DNA of 64,000 nt. Source: Planctomycetaceae bacterium. Its GTDB lineage: Bacteria > Planctomycetota > Planctomycetia > Pirellulales > Lacipirellulaceae. Location: positions 124,001 through 188,000 of the forward strand of contig PABB01000080.1 in the NCBI GenBank assembly GCA_002702655.1, in the 5' to 3' direction. The position numbers were made by a program, and so were the translations under genes. How positions within the stretch are numbered: the first letter of the stretch is position 1; the number at the start of each line of letters is the position of its first letter. Below the pieces are notes generated by a model. It ran no database searches and was not told where the DNA came from. It was given only the letters and a program-made list of their open reading frames with translations. Positions 39,865 through 49,125 of this stretch are shown here, piece after piece.

Positions 39865-42220
39865 ATCCGCCCTCGCCGCCGAGGCGCCGGCCAAGGTGAC
39901 CTACGCCGAGCACGTGCGGCCGATCTTTCAGCAAAGCTGCTTTGCCTGCCACTCGCAGGACGACATGAACAGCGACCTGGCGCTGGACAGTTACGGCGCC
40001 GTGATGAGCGGCGGGGCCGGGGGCGAGATCGTGGCCGCGGGCGATCCCGACGGCTCGCGGCTGTGGGCCCTGGTCACGCACGCCGACTCGCCCGAGATGC
40101 CCCCCGGCGGCGACAAACTCCCCGACGATCAACTGGCGCTGATCCGCGCGTGGATCGATGGCGGCCTGCTGGAAAACGCCGGCTCGAAACCGCGCAAAGG
40201 CCCGGCGGTCGCCGTCGCCGCCGCGCCTACGACCGACAATCGCCCCGAGGGCGAACCCGCCATGCCCGCGGGCGTGGTCTGCGAGCCGGTCGTCGCGCCC
40301 GATCGCGCGGCCGCGGTGGGCGCGATCGCAGTGAGTCCCTGGGCGCCGCTGGTCGCGATTGGCGGACCGCAGCAGGTGTCGCTGTATCATTTGCACTCCG
40401 GCCAACTGCTGGGCGTGCTGCCGTACCTGGAGGGCGAGCCGCTGGTGCTGCGGTTCAGCCGCGACGGCAGTCTGCTGTTGATCGCCGGCGGCCGTCACGG
40501 GGCGTTCGGCAATGCCGCGCTGTACGACGTCGCGACCGGCGTGCGCGTGGCCACGGTGGGCGAGGAGGTCGACGCCGTGCTGGCCGCCGACGTGTCGCCG
40601 GACCAGTCGCTGGTGGCGGTCGGCGGCCCCAAGAAGGTGGCTCGCGTCTATCGGGTGGCCGACGGCAGCGTCGCGTACGAAATTCGCAAACACACCGACT
40701 GGGTCACGGCGCTGGAGTTCAGTCCCGACGGCAAGCTGCTCGCTACGGCCGATCGCGCCGGGGCCGCGTATCTGTGGGACGCGCGCGGCGGGCACGAGGC
40801 GGCCAGCCTGTCGGGGCACCAGGAGCACATCGCCGCGATGTCGTGGCGGGCCGATTCGCAGATGTTGGCCACTGCCAGCGAAGACGACACGGTGCGGCTG
40901 TGGACCACCACGGGCACGCAGGCCAAAAGTTTCAACGCCCACGGCGGCGGCGTGCTGTCGGTCGATTGGCACCGCGACGGACAAATCGTTACCGCGGGCC
41001 GCGATCGCAAACTCAAACTGTGGGACGGCAATGGCAAGCATCTGGGCGACTTGGCCGACACGCCGGACGTGGCGCTGGTCGCGCGGCTGGGGTTCGAAGC
41101 CAAGCTGGCCGCGGTGGGCGACTGGCAAGGGGGCGTGCGCATTGTCGACGCCGCCCAAAAGCAAGTGCTGCGCGAGCTGACGCCCAACCCGCCGCGACTG
41201 GCGGTGCGGTTGGAGTTGGCGCAGCAAGCGGCCGAGCAACAGCGCTCGGCCCACGAGGCCGCGGCGGCAGCGCTCGCGGCGGCGCAAGCCGAGCTGGCGG
41301 CCGCCGACACGGCGCTCGCGCAGCAACGCGAGCAGTTGCAGAAAGCCGATGACACGGCCGCCGCCACGAACCGGCAGCGCGTGGCCGCGGCCAAGCAGGT
41401 GGCCGAGCGCGTCGCCGCCTGGCGCGCCGCGACCGAAGCCGCCGCATCCACGGCCGACAAGCTGGTCGCCGCCGAGCAGCAGCACGCCGCAGCGCAGCGA
41501 GCGCTCGCCGAGTGGCAGGTGACTGGCCAACCGGGCGGCGATGCCAAACGCGACGAACTGCAGGCCGCGGTCAAGCAGACGGGAGGCGCGCTGGAGCAAG
41601 CCCGCGCGGCCGCCGCGGCCGCCGACCGCGCGCTGGCCGAGGCCGCCGCCGCCAAACAGCAGGCGGACAACCAGGCGGTGGCCGCTGCTGACGCACACCG
41701 CGCCGCGGCCGCCGAAGCTTCGGCCCGTCGCCAGGCGGAGCCCGCCGCCGATCGCGCCGCCGCGCAAGCAAAAGCGTCCGCGTCCCAAGCGACCGCCGCC
41801 GACACGGCCGCCGCGCTCGCCGCCGCCGAGGCCGAGCTGGCCCGTGCGACCGAGTTGTTTCAAGCGTACTCCACCGCTCGGGAGCGCTACGCCCAGGCGA
41901 TTGCCGCCGCCGAGGCGACCGCCGGCGCATCGGCCGAGGCGCTTGCCCAGCGCGAAGCCGCTCAGGCCGTCGCCCAGCAGCAGCTTTCTGAGAAAGAGCA
42001 GCAAGCCGCGGCGTTGGCCGAGAAGTTGGCCGAGCTGCAGCGGCAGCATGACGAGGCCGTGTCGCAGAGCGAGTCGGCCCGTCAAGCTGCGGAAGCCGCC
42101 GCGGGCGAAGTGACCGCCGCGTCGGCCGCCCAAGCCGCCGCGGCGCGGACGGCCGCATTGGCGGCAGCGCGGGCGGAGCAATTCGAGCAGACGGAAGTCG
42201 CGCGCGGCAATACGGAGTGA
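39761..42220 (+). CDS. Planctomycete cytochrome-domain protein with WD40 repeats and a long coiled coil
   Basis: An 819-residue exported protein. ATG 39761 (MINIVSHSVF) is the first Met; a signal segment ends near ALAAEA (about 43). A planctomycete-type cytochrome domain follows with HVRPIFQQSCFACHSQ (about 51-66) and MPPGGDKLPDDQLALIRAWIDGG (cited in part), a single CxxCH haem site. WD40-type repeats occupy about 180-480 (TALEFSPDGKLLATAD, AAMSWRADSQMLATASEDDTVRLW in part). The rest (about 485-815) is an Ala/Gln/Glu-rich coiled coil with hardly any other residues. The coil may span the periplasm or act as a scaffold. It closes the cluster that starts with DUF1501. Confidence 0.9.
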   Translation: MINIVSHSVFRCGRALQRFDHVVLLGALCVLCGEKSALAAEAPAKVTYAEHVRPIFQQSCFACHSQDDMNSDLALDSYGAVMSGGAGGEIVAAGDPDGSRLWALVTHADSPEMPPGGDKLPDDQLALIRAWIDGGLLENAGSKPRKGPAVAVAAAPTTDNRPEGEPAMPAGVVCEPVVAPDRAAAVGAIAVSPWAPLVAIGGPQQVSLYHLHSGQLLGVLPYLEGEPLVLRFSRDGSLLLIAGGRHGAFGNAALYDVATGVRVATVGEEVDAVLAADVSPDQSLVAVGGPKKVARVYRVADGSVAYEIRKHTDWVTALEFSPDGKLLATADRAGAAYLWDARGGHEAASLSGHQEHIAAMSWRADSQMLATASEDDTVRLWTTTGTQAKSFNAHGGGVLSVDWHRDGQIVTAGRDRKLKLWDGNGKHLGDLADTPDVALVARLGFEAKLAAVGDWQGGVRIVDAAQKQVLRELTPNPPRLAVRLELAQQAAEQQRSAHEAAAAALAAAQAELAAADTALAQQREQLQKADDTAAATNRQRVAAAKQVAERVAAWRAATEAAASTADKLVAAEQQHAAAQRALAEWQVTGQPGGDAKRDELQAAVKQTGGALEQARAAAAAADRALAEAAAAKQQADNQAVAAADAHRAAAAEASARRQAEPAADRAAAQAKASASQATAADTAAALAAAEAELARATELFQAYSTARERYAQAIAAAEATAGASAEALAQREAAQAVAQQQLSEKEQQAAALAEKLAELQRQHDEAVSQSESARQAAEAAAGEVTAASAAQAAAARTAALAAARAEQFEQTEVARGNTE

Positions 42221-42310
42221 GCCGGCTGAGCGCTTCCTGCGAATGGCGTCGAGCCAACCACAGGGCGGCGCGGTTGCCGTTGCGTTGAGATCACCCGCGC
42301 TGGCCCGCGC

Positions 42311-42754
42311 TCAGAATTCCTTCACGGCCGGGTTGATCCGTCGGGCCTCGACCCAAGCGGCCTTGGCTTCGTTGCGTTTTCCCAGTTTGCGAAGCACGAA
42401 GCTGCGGGCCGCCAGCACTTCGTCCATGTTCGGGGCGCCGCGCTCTAGATCGTCCAGCAGCGCGTCGGCGGCGGCAAAATCGCCCTTGGCCGCTTGGACC
42501 ACGGCCAGTTTCACGGCGCCGCCGCTGTAGAGGTCGGCGTTGAGAAAGCCGCTTTCCACGGCGTTCGAAAGTTCGGCCAACGCCGCATCGAAATTGCCGG
42601 CCTCAAACGCTTGGTTGCCGGCGGTCAACGCGGCCTCGGCAGCCTGACGGCCTTCGATCACGTCGGCGGACGGCCCGTCCGAACAGCCGCCCAACAGCAG
42701 CATGCAAACGACGAGTGGGCGGAGCGCACGGCGAAAATGGCAAAAGCGATTCAT
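42311..42754 (-). CDS. Small lipoprotein with TPR-like repeats
   Basis: A 147-residue lipoprotein: start at 42754, signal LVVCMLLLGGCSD with a lipobox Cys at about residue 24, then helical repeats AGNQAFEAGNFDAALAELSNA and LAARSFVLRKLGKRNEAKAAW that look like TPR units. It lies 18 bases downstream of the DUF1559 gene on the same strand. DUF1559 genes in Planctomycetes are often followed by such a small lipoprotein, so the two probably act together in the envelope. Confidence 0.88.
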   Translation of the reverse strand: MNRFCHFRRALRPLVVCMLLLGGCSDGPSADVIEGRQAAEAALTAGNQAFEAGNFDAALAELSNAVESGFLNADLYSGGAVKLAVVQAAKGDFAAADALLDDLERGAPNMDEVLAARSFVLRKLGKRNEAKAAWVEARRINPAVKEF

Positions 42755-42772
42755 GGGCGGTGCGGGTCGTAT

Positions 42773-43930
42773 TCAGAATTCACCGTCGTACGACTCGCCG
42801 CCATTGCGACTGCCCAGCGCCCGCCACACGTTCAGGTCGACGCCATCGGCCACGGTGGCCGTGTGGCCGTCGCCAAACGCCACGACCACGACGCCGGCGT
42901 GATTGCTGCGCGCGGCAATGATGGCATGCTCGTCGGGCGCATCGGGAATGGCGCTGTAGCTGCCGCAGTCGTAGCCTTCCCAGTTGGGCGGCGCCACGTG
43001 GTTGTACTGGGAGCTGTCGTAGCCGGCGAACGGCCACCCGTTGGACCAGTCTTCGCCAAACGGCCAGGCGCCCGCGGCCAGAAAGTTGTATTGGTCGGCA
43101 CGTGGCGTGTAGCTGCCGCAGTCCTGGAATAGATCGTTGACCGGCATCAGATCACGCGTGCGATTGCTGGCCGTGACGATATCGGCCTTGGTCGGGGGCT
43201 GTTGCGTGGGGACGCCGCCGCTGCCCTTGAGCCGCTCGGAGAAGAAGGCAGTGTTCGACAGGCCGTCCGAGTAGGCGCTGGCGTTGAGCCCTTTCTTGCC
43301 CATGGTGAACGCGCCATTGCCGCCGGCTTCGAAACCCTCGTCGGACTGCATGGTGGGATCGGCGAAGGGCGGCGGGCCGTTATTACGCATCGCCCCGGCG
43401 TACGGCGTCGAGCCGCCAAAGTTGCTGCGGTAGTTGTTCTCCGAAATGACTTGCCCCTCGCTTGAATCGCTCGGACAGAGGAACAGCGATTGAGCGGTCG
43501 AGTACGCTTGGTAGTGGGGATTGGTCGGCGTCCCGTTGGTCGTCATCCGTTTGATCTGAGCGATGTTGAAGTCAATCAGATCGTAAACGTTGGTTTGCTC
43601 CATGAACGGCAGCAGCCAGATATGCACGGAGTAGAAGCCGGTCTTCTGACTAGGCTGCACGGCCGAATAGTTCGTGTATCCCGGGGCCAGAGGTTTGCCA
43701 TTGATCTCCCAGTCAGGAATCAATCGGCCGGGGGGAAACACGCCGTTGGCGCTTTCGTAGTTGGCCGCGGCCAGTGCCATTTGCTTGACGTTGTTCACGC
43801 ACTGCGTACGGCGGGCGGCTTCGCGGGCGGCTTGGATCGCCGGCAAGAGCAAGGCCACCAACACGCCAATGATCGCAATGACCACCAGCAACTCGACAAG
43901 CGTAAATCCGCGGCGGGGGGACGTGCGCAT
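42773..43930 (-). CDS. DUF1559 prepilin-like protein
   Basis: A 385-residue protein. Start 43930 gives [20 protein letters not shown], with prepilin cleavage expected between Gly8 and Phe9; the upstream in-frame start (43990) would bury it. The hydrophobic helix is followed by [16 protein letters not shown]. The C-terminus has [19 protein letters not shown] and [15 protein letters not shown], the usual DUF1559 ending. It is the first gene of a two-gene minus-strand operon with a small lipoprotein. It is not closely similar by eye to the DUF1559 protein at 18144 beyond the family blocks. Confidence 0.95.
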   Translation of the reverse strand: MRTSPRRGFTLVELLVVIAIIGVLVALLLPAIQAAREAARRTQCVNNVKQMALAAANYESANGVFPPGRLIPDWEINGKPLAPGYTNYSAVQPSQKTGFYSVHIWLLPFMEQTNVYDLIDFNIAQIKRMTTNGTPTNPHYQAYSTAQSLFLCPSDSSEGQVISENNYRSNFGGSTPYAGAMRNNGPPPFADPTMQSDEGFEAGGNGAFTMGKKGLNASAYSDGLSNTAFFSERLKGSGGVPTQQPPTKADIVTASNRTRDLMPVNDLFQDCGSYTPRADQYNFLAAGAWPFGEDWSNGWPFAGYDSSQYNHVAPPNWEGYDCGSYSAIPDAPDEHAIIAARSNHAGVVVVAFGDGHTATVADGVDLNVWRALGSRNGGESYDGEF

Positions 43931-44181
43931 AGGTTCGTTTCCTGACGAATCCAAGATGGAATGACCGGATGCCGCGGTCGGCAGTCGCACTGCTAACAGT
44001 TGCGTGTCGCCTGGAGAGTGTGCGGCGGGGCGGGCGGGACGGTAGCTGCGATGCTATCGCAACCAGCGTATGGTACGTGACGGCGGGCGATTTGGAAACA
44101 TTTTTTAGGGCAAGTCGCGGTTTCGCGCTGGCGATCACCGGGCCGCAACCGGCGCATGGTCGCTCTTGCGGTCTGGGTAGC

Positions 44182-45534
44182 TTACGGCGACTTGGCTGCA
44201 TTTTCGTGGGTGTCGTCGGCGTCACCCGGCAATGACGGATGCTCCAACGACACGTCGATCCACACGAGCCGATGGTCGGAGCTGGGGAAGGGGTGAACGC
44301 CTGTCAGGGGAAACAGGGGATCGTCGGTCGACGGCCAGAACACGCCCGCGTCGACAACTTGTAGATCGCGCGACGGCAGCACGTAGTCGATCCGCAGGTT
44401 GCCGGGGCGCGGGCGATCGGGCGGGTCGCACGTGTCGTGGGCCGGGTCGCCGCGGTGGTTCGCATTGGCGCCCCCCTGGAGCGCTGCCTGCTCGGCGCCG
44501 CCGCGGCTCGCGGGAATCGGGTCGGTCCGCACCCGCGGCGAGGCGAGCAGCGCGCGAATCCCCTCAGGACCGTCGCCATCGAGCGGATCGCCGTTCAGAT
44601 CGCCCGCGATCACGAAGCTTGCCCCCGCGGCGAGCGGGCCATGGCGGCCCGCATCGTCCACAATCGGCGAATCGGACCCGTTGCCAGAGCTGGAGTGGCC
44701 CCCGACGTACTCGACCCAGAAGCCGATCTCGTCCCGATTGCGCAGCCCGTTGCGGTCCTCGGGCCCGTCGTAGGTGGGCGGCGTGGGATGGCTCCCCAGC
44801 AAGTGGATCGTCCGCCCGCCGACGCGAATTGGCACGTCCCAGTGGCTTTTCGAAGACAGTGGAAACTGTTTCAACGCCGCGGCGGGGTACCAATCGCCCC
44901 CGGCGTCAGTGGCCGGATCGTCGGGCAGATGCGCCCCCGGCAGGTCAACCCAACGGAACTGGCGGAAGGTCCGTACTGCCGCCTCGTCGATCGGATAGCG
45001 TGAGAGCACCGCCATGCCGTATTGCCCCGGGTAGCGGCCGTATCCCCAGCAGTCGCCGGCGTAGGCGTCGCTGCCCGCCGGGCCGCCGACCTGGCCGTCG
45101 CGATTGAGATCGAACCCCGAGGGCTGTCCCGTGTTGGACGGGGCGACGTAGCGATGGGGGTATTCGATGGGGTCGGCCGGGCCCGCAGGGGCGCCGCTCG
45201 CGTGCTGGGCAACCGCCAAGTAGTTCTTGCAGAACCCGTCCAGCGTGGCGCCATCGGCGTCGTAGTCGAGTTCGTTCACGAGCAGCACGTCCGGCCGCAC
45301 GCGCTGAATGATCTCCGCCAGACAGCGGGCCTGCTGGTCGTCGCCGGTTTGCAGCCGCTGGGCGATTTCCCCTGCGCGGCTGCCGTACAGCGAGACATTG
45401 AACGTAGCGATCCGCAGCGTTTGGTCCGCCCTCGCTGGGTGTGCGCCAGCGGACCACGCGGCGAGAAACGCGAGCAGCAGCCTGCCCAGCACCAGGAAAT
45501 GGCGCGTTTTACAGAGACAATCGTGCGAGTTCAT
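44182..45534 (-). CDS. Secreted endonuclease/exonuclease/phosphatase (EEP) domain protein
   Basis: A 450-residue exported protein. Start 45534 (MNSHDCLCKTRH) gives a signal segment LLLAFLAAWSAGAHPARAD; an earlier in-frame start at 45606 is less likely. EEP fold motifs: LRIATFNVSLYG (about 43-54), PDVLLVNELDYD (metal-binding Glu, about 84), FVIAGDLNGDPLDGDG (GDxN, about 310) and SSDHRLVWIDV near the end (catalytic SDH). It should be a metal-dependent phosphodiesterase acting outside the cytoplasm, on extracellular DNA or phosphate esters. A dockerin-like FDLNRDGQVG fragment is embedded near residue 148. Confidence 0.88.
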   Translation of the reverse strand: MNSHDCLCKTRHFLVLGRLLLAFLAAWSAGAHPARADQTLRIATFNVSLYGSRAGEIAQRLQTGDDQQARCLAEIIQRVRPDVLLVNELDYDADGATLDGFCKNYLAVAQHASGAPAGPADPIEYPHRYVAPSNTGQPSGFDLNRDGQVGGPAGSDAYAGDCWGYGRYPGQYGMAVLSRYPIDEAAVRTFRQFRWVDLPGAHLPDDPATDAGGDWYPAAALKQFPLSSKSHWDVPIRVGGRTIHLLGSHPTPPTYDGPEDRNGLRNRDEIGFWVEYVGGHSSSGNGSDSPIVDDAGRHGPLAAGASFVIAGDLNGDPLDGDGPEGIRALLASPRVRTDPIPASRGGAEQAALQGGANANHRGDPAHDTCDPPDRPRPGNLRIDYVLPSRDLQVVDAGVFWPSTDDPLFPLTGVHPFPSSDHRLVWIDVSLEHPSLPGDADDTHENAAKSP

Positions 45535-46096
45535 GGTCGAACGCACCGGGCGGGAGGGAAGGACAGGGCAGGCGGTGTTCCGCTTGCGGATGATACCCAG
45601 CGACACGCGGCGAAGCGATTGTTTACGCGAAGCCGATTCTCGCGTTCGCGCAAAACCCGCTCGTTCGTCGCCTAGCGCCGGTCTTTCCGCGGCAATCAGT
45701 CCGCCGCGGCAGCGCAGATTTGTTAAGACCGCGAGAAGAATCTCGGATTCGCGGGCACTATTTGCTTCTCATCGCCAGCGTCGTTGTTTAGGTTATGGCT
45801 GGGATAGCTGTGCCAGTTATCCCATTTTTCCCACCACTACGTCCGCTGACGGAACGCGGACCCGCCTCGCCAACGTCCTGTTGCGAGCGTCCCTGTCGTA
45901 GCGACCGCAGGCAGCGCGTCGCACGCCGTGACGCTGAGCCATCCGCCTCGAAGGTTGCGCCGACGATGACGTTCAACATTGCAGCGCTCCCTCGGCCGTT
46001 TGCCCTCACGTAGCGCATCGGCACGAGGGCATCGAGAGAGCCTTTTCAGACAACATTTAGCCAGTCACCAGAAAAGAGATTCCAAGGAGATTTTTC
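45535..46096. other. Divergent intergenic region with structured DNA, no protein gene seen
   Basis: About 560 bases between two divergent genes. It contains an imperfect hairpin CCGCGA...TCGCGG near 45731-45756 and a terminator-like hairpin at 45800-45829, listed separately. AAGGAG (46083-46088) is the ribosome-binding site of the next gene. No ORF here has protein-like features. Confidence 0.6.
45800..45829 (+). terminator. Rho-independent-type terminator with no gene upstream
   Basis: Stem TGGGATAGCTG / CAGTTATCCCA (one G-T pair), loop TGC, followed at once by TTTTT. The shape is that of an intrinsic terminator on the plus strand, yet no plus-strand gene ends before it; the neighbouring coding gene runs the other way. 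Confidence 0.65.
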
Positions 46097-47185
46097 ATGA
46101 GGAGCAACTCGGTTGCCGCGATTCTGGCGGCGCTTTGCATCGTCTCGTCAGCCAGCGCCGCGGACTTTGTGATCGACGACTTTGACGGCGGCGAGGACGG
46201 CATCGTCCTCAGCCGGACGATCTCCCCCGTTCCCGGCACGATGCTCGCCGGCGGCGACATGTTCGAGCCGGGAAACCGGGCCGACGTGCTGGCGAATTTC
46301 AGCTTCGGTTTGCCGTTCTCTATTTCTGACGATTCGTTGGAAGGGGCCGCACTCAACGGCGCTTTTGAATTCGACAGTCAGGGACTGTTCGGCGTCCAGA
46401 AGACCGACAGCTTCTTCGGCGTCGCCGACATCACCAACGATCAGAATCCCGCGGTGGCGCCCGCCACCGTGGCCAGCGCGACCGTCGATTGGGAAATCAA
46501 CACCACGGGACTCAGCAACATGATGCTGACCGTCGACGTCGGCGCGATGGGCGACTTTGAGCTGGACGACGTGTTCCGGTTCGAGGTGTCGTTCGACGGC
46601 GGGGCGAACTTTACTCCCGTGATGGTCTTCGGCGTCAACGAAGATATCGAACACACCTACCGTCCGCTTGACGATCAGCACCGCACGTCCTTCGCTGACT
46701 TTGACGACAGCACCGAAGTCGACGCGACCGACTTGGCCACCTGGGCGACCAACTACGGCGCCGTCGGTCAGATGGACAACACGACCGGCGACGCGGACGG
46801 CAACGAGGCGGTCGACGGTCCCGACTTCATCATTTGGCAGCAGGACCTCGGCCCGGCGCGAGTCGATTCCGTCACGACGCTCAACGACCCGATGGTCTTT
46901 CTGGGCGCCGACATGGTCTTGGGCGGCGGCGACGACGTCATTCTTGACAAGACCGATCGCGACACGGGCGAGTTGGACAGCGTCTCGGCCGCCATCAGCG
47001 GCTCGGGTTCGTCGATGATCCTGCGGTTCTACGCGGCCCAGGACAGCGGCAGCGAGGCGTTCGGCTTCGACAACGTCATTCTCACAGCCGACGTGGCCGC
47101 CGTGGGCGCCGTGCCCGAGCCGACGACGTTGGCCTTGGTCGTGCTAGGCCTAGGCAGCGTGTGGGCCGCTCGTCGTCGAGGCTAA
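46097..47185 (+). CDS. Secreted PEP-CTERM protein with internally inserted dockerin segment
   Basis: A 362-residue exported protein. ATG 46097 has AAGGAG about 9 bases upstream; signal peptide SVAAILAALCIVSSASA. The body has a beta-rich domain with KTDSFFGVADITNDQNP (about 102) and DVGAMGDFELDDVF (about 148). A two-repeat dockerin-like segment (FDDSTEVDATDLATW...DADGNEAVDGPDFIIWQ, about 199-255) breaks this domain before its last strands, which end FGFDNVILTAD. A PEP-CTERM signal (VPEPTTLALVVLGLG, basic tail) closes the protein. The domain is shared with the protein at 49126. Confidence 0.9.
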   Translation: MRSNSVAAILAALCIVSSASAADFVIDDFDGGEDGIVLSRTISPVPGTMLAGGDMFEPGNRADVLANFSFGLPFSISDDSLEGAALNGAFEFDSQGLFGVQKTDSFFGVADITNDQNPAVAPATVASATVDWEINTTGLSNMMLTVDVGAMGDFELDDVFRFEVSFDGGANFTPVMVFGVNEDIEHTYRPLDDQHRTSFADFDDSTEVDATDLATWATNYGAVGQMDNTTGDADGNEAVDGPDFIIWQQDLGPARVDSVTTLNDPMVFLGADMVLGGGDDVILDKTDRDTGELDSVSAAISGSGSSMILRFYAAQDSGSEAFGFDNVILTADVAAVGAVPEPTTLALVVLGLGSVWAARRRG

Positions 47186-47246
47186 GAGCGCGCGGCCGAC
47201 CTCCCGAGAGGACGGCCCGCCGATCAGAGTAGGAAAGCGAAGCAGC

Positions 47247-47280
47247 GGGCCGCGTCCTGGCCACAGGGCGCGGCCCCCCT
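47247..47280 (+). terminator. Hairpin after the PEP-CTERM gene
   Basis: GGGCCGCG (47247-47254) pairs with CGCGGCCC (47269-47276), 61 bases after the stop at 47185. The following bases are CCCCTTT-like, so the T tract is poor; a terminator role is likely but not certain. Confidence 0.5.
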
Positions 47281-47343
47281 TGTGTCAGCGTGCCGCACTC
47301 GCGGCGTCGGCAACTCGAATCCGCAACTCAAGGATACATCACA

Positions 47344-49005
47344 ATGACGGGGCGCACTGGTTCGCGGACCGCGATGGCGCGGGCCTGGTTTATCTGCATG
47401 ATGGCCGCGTGGGGAATCGGCACGCCGTCGGCCCACGCGCAGTTAGTCGTGACGGAGTTGATGTACAACCCGCTGAGCGTCAACGACGTGGCTTGGGAAT
47501 GGATCGAAGTTCAGAATACCGGCGCCTCGGCGATTGACTTGGCTGGCTACTACGGCGCGCGGTTGGGCGATGCTCTGCCGGCCAATCCCGCGGTCAACGC
47601 CTCGTTGGCGACCAACACCGTGATTCCCGCCGGCGCAACGGCCGTGCTGTACAGCGGCAACATCGGCGGCACGGGCGACTACGACGACCAGGCGTTTCGC
47701 GACGCCTGGGGTTTGAGCGCGGGCGTGCCGCTGATTGCGGTGGAGAATTGGGCCACGCTGACCAATACCGGCGGCGCGGCGGTCGGGTATTGGCCGGCCA
47801 GCGGGATTCCGGGCTCGGCCATTGTCGACAATATGGGGACGTTGGAGGTCGACAACTTCGATGGCGCCGCGTTTAGCATCGACTACCGCACCGACGCTAT
47901 GTTCCCCAGCAGCGGCAACGGATTCTCCATCGAGTGGAACGGCCAGGGCAGCAACCAAGTCGGCGCCAACTGGGCGGTCAGTGCTGTGGAAACGGGCGCC
48001 ACGACCAGCGTGGCGGTGAACTTTCCCGCGGGGCAAATTAACAACACCGCCGACGCCGGCAGCCCCGGCGTCGTCCCGGCAGGCCCAGCGGCATCGGGCC
48101 TGCTGATTACCGAGATCATGTACAACCCCGCTTCGGCCGAGAACGATTGGGAGTGGGTCGAGATCTACAATAACACGGGCGCAACGATCAACTTCGGCGA
48201 CAATTACGTGTTCAGCGATCTGAACAGCACGCTGCTGGACGCGCCCAATGTCGGGCCCGGAACGCTCGCCAATGGCGCGGCCGCGGTGCTGTACAACGCC
48301 GACGATGTGACGCTGCAAAACATGATCGACGCCTGGGATCCGGGCTCGTTGCTGGGCGTGAATTTTATCGGCGTGACGAACTTTCCTTCATTGACTAACA
48401 GTCCCAGCAATGGCGCCACAACGCCCACCGAGTGGGTCGCCATTTGGTCGTCCCTGTCCGACTATCAGACCGACAATCCGGATTCGTCGACGCGTTCCGC
48501 ATCGCTCGCCGAGTCGTCGCTGTTGTACGACGACGACGGCACAATTTGGCCGGGCGACAACAATAGCGCGTCGATCTATCTGACCGACCTGTCTGCCGAC
48601 CAAACCGTCGGGACGAACTGGCTGCGCAGCGAAGTGGGCGACGGGCTGACGGTCAACGCCTCGCCGGCATTTGACTTGCTGGAGGTCCACCCTGGCGGCG
48701 ACGTCGGCACGCCGGGCGTGTTCATGCCCACCACCGGCGGCTCGGACGCCGACTTCGACGACGACAACGATGTTGACGCGGCGGACCTGGCTACGTGGGC
48801 GGCCGCCTACGGCGGTGCGGCCACCGAGACCACTGGCGACGCCGACGGCTCGGGTTTCGCCGACGGCAGCGATTTCCTGCAGTGGCAACAAGAGTTCACC
48901 GGGCCCGGCAGCGTGGCCGCGGTGCCCGAGCCGGCCTCTGCCGTGTGTGCGGCGCTGGCCATCGCGGGCTGCTGGGCGGTTGGCCGTCGCTCGCGACGGG
49001 GCTAG
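47344..49005 (+). CDS. Secreted protein with two lamin-tail-like domains, dockerin and PEP-CTERM
   Basis: A 553-residue exported protein. ATG 47344 (MTGRTGSRTAM) precedes a signal segment WFICMMAAWGIGTPSAHA. Two lamin-tail-domain (LTD) copies are clear: QLVVTELMYNPLSVNDVAWE (about 32) and GLLITEIMYNPASAENDWE (about 251), each with the WEWVE/WEWIE strand and a later AVLY strand. A two-repeat dockerin-like segment (about 469-520) and a PEP-CTERM signal (VPEPASAVCAAL, basic tail RRSRRG) follow. Bacterial LTD proteins are often found with secreted nucleases; the next gene encodes such a nuclease-fold protein. Confidence 0.92.
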   Translation: MTGRTGSRTAMARAWFICMMAAWGIGTPSAHAQLVVTELMYNPLSVNDVAWEWIEVQNTGASAIDLAGYYGARLGDALPANPAVNASLATNTVIPAGATAVLYSGNIGGTGDYDDQAFRDAWGLSAGVPLIAVENWATLTNTGGAAVGYWPASGIPGSAIVDNMGTLEVDNFDGAAFSIDYRTDAMFPSSGNGFSIEWNGQGSNQVGANWAVSAVETGATTSVAVNFPAGQINNTADAGSPGVVPAGPAASGLLITEIMYNPASAENDWEWVEIYNNTGATINFGDNYVFSDLNSTLLDAPNVGPGTLANGAAAVLYNADDVTLQNMIDAWDPGSLLGVNFIGVTNFPSLTNSPSNGATTPTEWVAIWSSLSDYQTDNPDSSTRSASLAESSLLYDDDGTIWPGDNNSASIYLTDLSADQTVGTNWLRSEVGDGLTVNASPAFDLLEVHPGGDVGTPGVFMPTTGGSDADFDDDNDVDAADLATWAAAYGGAATETTGDADGSGFADGSDFLQWQQEFTGPGSVAAVPEPASAVCAALAIAGCWAVGRRSRRG

Positions 49006-49060
49006 GGGCGTCGCTGCCGATTGTTTGCCGAGATTGCGACGGCGAGTTTTAATATCACAG

Positions 49061-49093
49061 AGCCGCGCTCTGCCGACGGAGCGCGGCTTTTTT
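49061..49093 (+). terminator. Strong Rho-independent terminator
   Basis: Perfect 10-bp stem AGCCGCGCTC / GAGCGCGGCT with loop TGCCGACG, followed by six T. It lies 56 bases after the stop of the lamin-tail gene and 33 bases before the next start, so the next gene has its own promoter or depends on read-through. Confidence 0.9.
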
Positions 49094-49125
49094 CTTGCTT
49101 GGTCCACGACGTGCTTGCATTTTCC

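Noticed and set aside
37237-39894. An 885-codon minus-strand frame opposite the DUF1549/DUF1553 gene
   Set aside because: Antisense to a clear family protein; no start signal or motif.
39656-42181. An 841-codon minus-strand frame opposite the WD40/coiled-coil gene
   Set aside because: Long Gly/Arg/Leu-rich frame produced by GC-rich Ala/Gln codons on the other strand.
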